A program made the translations under genes and the position numbers. Of a stretch of DNA of 64,000 bases, positions 59,250 through 64,000 are shown piece after piece. Positions within the stretch are counted from its first letter, which is position 1; each line of letters starts with the position of its first letter. The stretch is from Fratercula arctica (taxonomy: Eukaryota; Chordata; Aves; Charadriiformes; Alcidae). The stretch covers positions 4,106,403-4,170,402 of the forward strand of contig CANTUZ010000027.1 of NCBI GenBank assembly GCA_947846985.1, written 5' to 3'. The notes below the pieces were generated by a model. The model did no database searches and was not told where the DNA came from. It saw nothing but the letters and a program-made list of their open reading frames with translations.

Positions 59250-59898
59250 GGGTGCTGCCGGCCGGCGGCCGGAGACCGTTCCTGCAGGTGGAAGCCGCGC
59301 ATGCGCCCCCGGCCACGCCCCCCCGCCCGCCCTCTCGCTTGTGCTGCCCTCCTGTGGCCAAGGTGCGGTACTGCAGCGCCGGCCCCCCATCCCCGGCGGC
59401 GGGGCCGCGCCGGGCCGGGACCACCGGGGAGGCGAGCGAGCCCCTTCGGCCGGGGCGGGGTGCCTCCTGCCCGCTGGCCGCCCGGGGCTGGCGGGGCGGG
59501 AAGCTTCACACCGCCCGCTGGGGCAGGCTGCCGGGGCGCCGGCGGCGAGACGGGTCTGGGCGGCCCTGGGGAGTTACCCGAGAGCGGAAGGAAGGCAAGC
59601 GGGCAAGAAGGCGGACACCCCGCGGGCGCAGACGCCGGGGGCCTCCCCAGCTCGCCAGAGCTCCCCCGGAGTCTCCCCGATCACGCCCCCGCCCGTGCCG
59701 CCCGCCACCGCCGTGTCCCCCCCTCGCAGGCGCTGGCCCACGCGCAGCCGCAGCGGCCGCTGCCCCCGAGCTGCGGGAGCCCCCTCCGCCCTCGAAGCTC
59801 GGGACCCCAGGGAGCGCTGCGGGGGGGGGGGCGGGCAGTGCGCCCGGCTTATTTCGGGCTTTCGCAAACAAATCTCTACAGATTTTAAGAAGAAAAAT
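59250..59898 (+). repeat. Tandem duplicated CpG-island unit, copy 1
   Basis: Begins GGTGCTGCCGGCCGGCGGCC and ends with the unusual AT-rich patch GCAAACAAATCTCTACAG and TTTTAAGAAGAAAAATGG. Copy 2 follows directly. Shared text includes GTGGCC..GCGGTACTGCAGCG, ACCACCGGGGAGGCGAGCGA, GAGCGGAAGGAAGGCAAGCG and GAGCTGCGGGAGCCCCCTCC. It contains an NRF1-type GCGCATGCGC at 59297-59306. Confidence 0.85.
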
Positions 59899-60787
59899 GG
59901 GGTGCTGCCGCCCGGAGGCCGTTCCTACGGAGGGGAGCAGCGCGTGCGTCGTGACACCGCCCCCGTCCTTCCTCGGCCCCGCCCCCCGGCCTCGGCCCCG
60001 CCCCCAGCCTCCCTCGGCCCCGCCCTCCCTCGCCAGCCTCCCTCGGCCACGCCCTCCCTCGGCCACGCCCCCGCCCTCCGACGACCACGCCCCTCGCCCT
60101 CCCTTTGCCCCGCCCTCGGTTACGCCCCCGCTCTCCCTCGGCCCCGGCCCCGCCCCCGCCCTCCGACGGACACGCCCCTCGCCCTCCCTCGGCCACGCCC
60201 CCGCCCCGCTTTCGCTCGTGCTGCCCCCCCGTGGCCACAGCGCGGTACTGCAGCGTCGGTCACGCACGGGCGGCTGCCGGGCGCCATCTCCGCCGGCGGG
60301 GCCGGGCCGGGACCACCGGGGAGGCGAGCGAGCCCCTTCGGCCGGGGCGGGGGTGTCTCCTGCCCGCTGGCCGCCCGAGGCTGACGGGGCGGCAAGCGTC
60401 AAACCACCCGCTGCGGCAGGCTGCCGGGGCGCCGGAGGCGAGCCGGGTCCGGGCAGCCTCGGGGAGTTAGCCGCGAGCGGAAGGAAGGCAAGCGGGGAAG
60501 AAGGCGGACGCCCCGCGGGCGCAGACGCCGGGCGCCTTCCCAGCTCGCCAGAGCTCCCCCGGAGTCTCCCCGATCACGCCCCCGCCCGTGCCGCCCGCCA
60601 CCGCCGTATGCCCCCCGCAGGCGCTGGCCCACGCGCAGCCGCAGCGGCCGCTGCCCCCGAGCTGCGGGAGCCCCCTCCTCCCTCGAAGCTCGGGACCCCA
60701 GGGAGCGCTGCGGGGGGGGCGGGCAGTGCGCCCGGCTTATTTCGTGCTTTCGCAAACAAATCTCTACAGTTTTTAAGAAGAAAAAGC
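59899..60787 (+). repeat. Tandem duplicated CpG-island unit, copy 2
   Basis: Homologous to 59250-59898 but about 240 bp longer, because it carries the CCTCGGCCACGCCCCC minisatellite at about 59,955-60,210. The core homology runs from 60,213 to 60,786, including the same AT-rich patch at the end (60,751-60,784). Identity is high by eye, with small indels. Confidence 0.85.
59955..60210 (+). repeat. C-rich minisatellite within the CpG island
   Basis: Variants of CCCTCGGCCACGCCCCCGCC and CCCTCCGACGACCACGCCCC are repeated in tandem, about 12-25 bp per unit. They resemble arrays of GC boxes (Sp1-type CCGCCC/CCACGCCC) and give C-rich/G-rich strand asymmetry. Present only in the second duplicated unit. 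Confidence 0.75.
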
Positions 60788-60844
60788 CGTGTTTTGGTGA
60801 ATCCCCCCCGCCCTCCAGCCCGTCCTGCCCGGCCGCAGGGCTCC

Positions 60845-60896
60845 GTCGCCATGGCAACGGCCCCGGCCCCCGCAGGCGCGTCCTTACCATGGCAAC
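60845..60896. promoter_or_regulatory. Pair of RFX X-box-like sites
   Basis: GTCGCCATGGCAAC at 60845-60858 fits the X-box pattern GTNRCC-N(0-3)-RGYAAC exactly. CTTACCATGGCAAC at 60883-60896 fits except for the first base. The two share CCATGGCAAC and lie 38 bp apart, about 290-340 bp upstream of the predicted start codon. X-boxes bind RFX factors and are common in promoters of ciliary genes. Confidence 0.65.
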
Positions 60897-60905
60897 CGCG
60901 CTGGG

Positions 60906-60915
60906 GCGCATGCGC
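60906..60915. promoter_or_regulatory. NRF1-type site
   Basis: GCGCATGCGC, the palindromic NRF1 consensus core, 10 bp after the second X-box. A second identical site lies at 59297-59306 in the duplicated unit. Confidence 0.65.
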
Positions 60916-60954
60916 GGCAGAATGGGCCGACCACAGCGCGGGCGCCGCTCTCCC

Positions 60955-61112
60955 ATTGGTCGGGTCGCCTCGCCGCGCTTCGATTGGTCGGATCGTCTCG
61001 CCGCGCTGCGATTGGCCGGATCGGATCGCCGGGGAGGTGCGCGGTGGGGATTGACGGCGGCGAAGGGCCACTGGAGCTGAGATGCCCCGGAGCGGCGTGG
61101 GCGATGGCCAAT
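60955..61112. promoter_or_regulatory. Cluster of CCAAT (NF-Y-type) boxes
   Basis: ATTGG (reverse CCAAT) occurs at 60955-60959, 60983-60987 and 61011-61015, spaced exactly 28 bp apart within near-repeated text (ATTGGTCGG, ATTGGTCGG, ATTGGCCGG). A forward CCAAT lies at 61108-61112. NF-Y sites in such arrays are typical of TATA-less promoters and indicate transcription starting shortly downstream. Confidence 0.7.
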
Positions 61113-61156
61113 GGACGCGCGGCGTGGGCGGGCCGTCGGCGGCGGGCCGCGGCGCT

Positions 61157-61190
61157 CCGGAAGCGGAAGGGGCCCGGGGAAAATGGCGGG
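61157..61190 (+). promoter_or_regulatory. ETS and YY1-type sites at the first exon
   Basis: CCGGAAGC at 61157-61164 matches the ETS/GABPA core, and AAAATGGCGGGC at 61180-61191 matches the YY1 core and overlaps the predicted start codon. Such YY1 sites often lie in the 5' UTR or at the ATG of housekeeping genes. Confidence 0.55.
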
Positions 61191-61311
61191 CAGGTGGAAG
61201 CGGGCGCGGGGCGGCTCTGGGAGAAAGCGGGGCCCGGCGGGCGGGTCGTCGGTCGGGCTGGGTCCGCGGGGCCTCCGCGAGCACGTCGTGGAGCACCCGG
61301 AGCGCGTGAAG
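61183..61311 (+). CDS. Probable first coding exon of an unrecognised gene (partial)
   Basis: An ATG in a strong context (A at -3, G at +4) opens a 43-codon frame ending exactly at AAG followed by a consensus donor, GTGAGC at 61312. The predicted N-terminus is basic and Gly/Arg-rich (MAGRWKRARGGSGRKRGP), then turns to GLREHVVEHPERVK, which looks like the start of a folded domain. It lies just downstream of CCAAT, ETS and YY1-type motifs in a CpG island, where a first exon is expected. I do not recognise the family. The basic start could be a nuclear/nucleolar or mitochondrial targeting segment, but this is speculation. Later exons are not assigned; the best candidate downstream does not continue this frame cleanly. 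Confidence 0.5.
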
Positions 61312-64000
61312 GTGAGCGGGGGGCGGCGGGGGAAGCTGGCGGGGAGCCGGCGGGGTCCCGAGGCGAGACGGGGGGACCCGAGGGGGGCTCGGGGAGCCTG
61401 AGGGGGTCTCAGCGGGGCATTGCGGTGTCGGAGGGGGCTGGCTGGGCCCGGCGTCCCGCGGGGTCCCTTCGGCCTGCAGGGGTTGGGGTGCGCTGTTGGC
61501 GATGCCGGGGCAATGAAACCCGGAGCGGCGGCAATTGCGCGGCGGGCGGGCCGAGCTGGTGCCGCCCCGCAGAGACGCGGGGCGGGGCCCTCGGCAGCTC
61601 CCCAGCGCTCCCCGAAACTGGCCGTGGGGGCTCGTGGGGGTGCTGGGCCGTGGGGCGGCTGCAGTCCCCCCGCCCCTCGGCATCGGCCAGGGGGGTTTGC
61701 AGAGACGGTGAGGAAGCAGAGAGGGGGAGCCGGTTTGGGGGCCCCACCTGGACACCAGGTCTTCTGCTCCTGGGGCTGGCAAAGGGGCTTGTGTGGCTCG
61801 TTTTGGGGCTGAGAAGGAGAGGGAGTTGCGTGGCTTTGGTCTCAGGAAGAGGGGCCAAGATGAAATCCGCGCCGGGTGCCCCTCTCTATGTGGTGGGTCT
61901 GTCCCGGCCCCGCTCCGGAGGACAGAGGTGGGCTGGGTGTCCCCTGGCTGGTCCCCGCTGTCTGGGTGTGAGAAACAGGCTCATTTCTCGCCTCCTCTTT
62001 TCCCAGGGTCACCTTCTGCGTCCCGGGAAGAGACTCCTGCACGGCTGATTCCGTTTGCGGCTCAGGTAATGGCGCGTGTGGGGCTGGGGGAGCCGGGAGA
62101 CCCATTGGTGAGTTTGGGAATGCTACAGATAGTCCACGTCAAACCTGCAGGAAAGGCAACTTTGCTGCCCGTGCAGGAAAGCTGATGAGGAGGAGCTGCA
62201 GTTCACAGAGAGTGCCTCCTTCCTGAGTTGGTGCCTTGGTAGTTGGGAGTGTTTTCCTGTGGGGTATAAGAGTGAACTTTCACCTGGGTAAATTGAGAGT
62301 TGCCCGTTACCTTCTTTAGGGTCAGGTGTTTCTCTTCTGTTTGTTCCTACTGATTTCATGGGCAAAGTGGAAACAGCCTTTTCTTTTTCGATGCGTAACT
62401 AAATTTTTATTAGGATGTGGTGTCAGTGTAGTTAATTTTTGAGCACCTAGATGCCGGTAGAAATGTAACGAGTGAAACGTGATGGAAACGGGTGTGTCGC
62501 TTGATTTTTATTCAACTTTTCTTTTTATTAAGAGTGGTGATGGCACGTTTTTCTGTGGCTCAATGCACGTTCCGTGGAGCCTTCAGTCTAGGACTTCTAA
62601 GTACAAAAAGCTTGTCCCTCCGGAGAGGGACTCGTCCTTTGTAGGACTGAGGTGTAGGCTTGGAGGGTCTCTTCAGGGCGTGATCAGAATTAAAGCCAGA
62701 TTTCACTGAATGGTGCTGCTGTGGGTTCCTTGCTTTCCTTAATGTCCCCACAGCTTCCTCATGGGTGGGAGCTCTGAATCGTAATTGCTTTTCAGTCTCC
62801 AACACATTTTTTTCCCCAAGGAGAGGCTACGTTTAAAAGTTAATGAGTTTCCTCTCAAATGTGCCCGTCAATGAAACTGAGTTATGATAAGGAAACCCCC
62901 CAAAATGACACAGCTCTTAGAGATCTGGACCGTTTCTGGACACGTGTTCCTCGTGTGCAAATGTCCTCGGGACCCAGGTGGTCTGCACGTCATGCTCTGA
63001 CAAGACAATATGCTGAGAGAGGGAAAGATACAAGGTCCTGGGGTTGGTGTTTGTTTGTTTTGTGGGGGTTCTTGTGGGTGTGTGTTCACCCTTTCAAAAA
63101 CAGAGTGCAATGTTGACTGCCGGTGGCAGCCTGCAGAGCTCTCTTGCTGCCTGAGCTCTCCTTGTCTTTTCCCCTCCTCTTTCAGGGCTGTAACTTTCAG
63201 CTGGCTAATTTTAGAAGAGCAATTAAGTGACTTGCCTGTGTAATAGTGCTGGTAATTCCAGGAAGGTAAATGCTTGAACCCATAGTGAAAATCTTGACTA
63301 CGAGTAGAATTTCTGAAGGACGAGCAGCCGTGGCAGCAAGCGAATAGCAAGTTGCGCGTCGCCTGAAATGGCTGCGGGTGAAGCTGAGCCTGGGCGTGCA
63401 GCCTGCGCTGGCGGGGACGCGCGGGGGCTCCTCATGAAACCAGCCGGGCGTGCGTGAGTACCCGCAGGGTTGCGCTCTGGTCTGGGAGCGTGCCGTACTT
63501 CTGGTGTTGGGAGAGGGAATAGAGCGTGTGCCTGGTAAAGCCAAGGCCAGTCAAAAGCTGGGAGGGACCCTGCGCGGGTTTGCTGGCGCAAGGTCACTTT
63601 GAAAAGATCTTGGCCGTTTGGAGAAATGGCCTGGAAAAAACGGGTGCTTTGTTGCAAGGAGGCAGATTAGAAGGACAGGTGGATGGCTGTACCCTTTAGG
63701 AAAGATATTCAGCTCGGGACGTATAGGGTGAGGAAACCTTGGCTCTGCGTAGGCTCGAGAAAATGTCCGTAGGCGTCTGTGCCTGTCACCTGCGTGTGCC
63801 TGGGAAAGTGTCTCTGGGGAAACTAAAGCTGCCAGGGAGTCAAAAAAATGCCAAGGTCTAGTGGCCCGTATCAACAACTGTGCCAGAGATGGTGCCAAAT
63901 GCTTTTTCCTCCGCTCGGCGGTAGTCTTCGGAAACCTCCGCGAAAGAAGGAAGCCTTAGGTTGCTGCCCAGCCTCGTGCTAAAGGTTTTTTTTCCCCTCT
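61312..64000 (+). other. Intron-like downstream region of the terminal gene
   Basis: The GC-rich part fades by about 61,950, and the rest has ordinary composition with no long convincing frame. Possible splice acceptors with good pyrimidine tracts are CCTCCTCTTTTCCCAG at 61991-62006 and the tract ending CCTCCTCTTTCAG at 63185. No complete downstream coding exon can be established, and the gene presumably continues beyond the window. Confidence 0.5.
62007..62065 (+). other. Candidate internal exon (59 bp), unproven
   Basis: Bounded by a strong acceptor (TCTTTTCCCAG) and a donor (CAG then GTAATG). One frame reads SPSASREETPARLIPFAAQ without a stop. The frame demanded by direct splicing from the exon ending at 61311 hits TGA after 13 codons. 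It may belong to another isoform, need an intervening exon, be non-coding, or be chance. Confidence 0.3.

Larger units (their letters stand above)
58869..61700. promoter_or_regulatory. CpG island and promoter region of the terminal gene
   Basis: About 2.8 kb of very GC-rich DNA with abundant CpG, in contrast to both flanks. It has no TATA box near the exon, but carries NRF1, RFX, NF-Y, ETS and YY1-type sites listed separately. This is the architecture of a broadly expressed, TATA-less vertebrate promoter, possibly bidirectional. Long open frames inside (up to 610 codons, Pro/Arg/Ala-rich) exist in several frames on both strands and reflect base composition. Confidence 0.8.

Noticed and set aside
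59336..60240. CTCF sites at CTGCCCTCCTGTGGCCA and its copy CTGCCCCCCCGTGGCCA
   Set aside because: By eye they match only about 11-12 of 14 core positions, with mismatches in important bases; not strong enough to annotate.
59222..61054. A 610-codon plus-strand open frame and long minus-strand frames (up to 402 codons) in the CpG island
   Set aside because: Composition is Pro/Arg/Ala/Gly in every frame, stops are rare because of GC content, and the frame crosses a tandem duplication and a minisatellite. No domain is visible.
62007..62065. Second coding exon joined directly to the exon ending at 61311
   Set aside because: Direct splicing gives an in-frame TGA after 13 codons, so it was listed only as an unproven candidate exon.

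Overview
This window is the left end of a vertebrate chromosome assembly, most likely a bird. It opens with about 6.1 kb of CCCTAA telomere. It then holds subtelomeric repeats, about 40 kb of 180-bp satellite with a provirus inserted in it, and finally the CpG-rich promoter of a gene that runs out of the window. TTAGGG telomeres establish a vertebrate. The bird call is an inference from an alpharetrovirus-like Env TM remnant inside the provirus, beside class II (tRNA-Lys primed) ERV parts, and from the very GC-rich terminal gene.

Layout: 1-6125 telomere. 6126-7820 degenerate repeats in two opposite orientations, forming a long imperfect inverted repeat. 7821-11393 a G-rich minisatellite with many potential quadruplexes. 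11394-11593 a 200-N gap. 11594-22441 satellite, about 60 monomers. 22442-28293 a minus-strand provirus with two 373-bp LTRs that I read as identical. 28294-57690 satellite again, about 164 monomers. 57691-57890 a second 200-N gap. 57891-58868 unique, partly AT-rich DNA. 58869-61700 a CpG island containing a tandem duplication and a dense cluster of promoter motifs. 61183-61311 a probable first coding exon on the plus strand. 61312-64000 intron-like sequence.

The satellite is organised hierarchically: 180-bp monomers, 9-monomer units of 1,615-1,617 bp, and blocks of about 30 monomers (5,385-5,391 bp) that occur as direct duplications. The provirus interrupts one of these duplications. Its internal region is badly broken: gag is frameshifted, CA/NC/protease/RT are absent, integrase carries a stop and a lost catalytic Glu, and an alpharetrovirus-like Env TM lies upstream of integrase. 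Yet its LTRs match, so it is a young insertion of an already defective or mosaic element, presumably copied in trans.

Only one host gene start is supportable, and I do not recognise the protein. Almost all open frames in the window are artefacts of tandem repeats or GC-rich sequence. No rRNA, tRNA, CRISPR array or complete host gene was seen. All comparisons were made by eye; no search was run.
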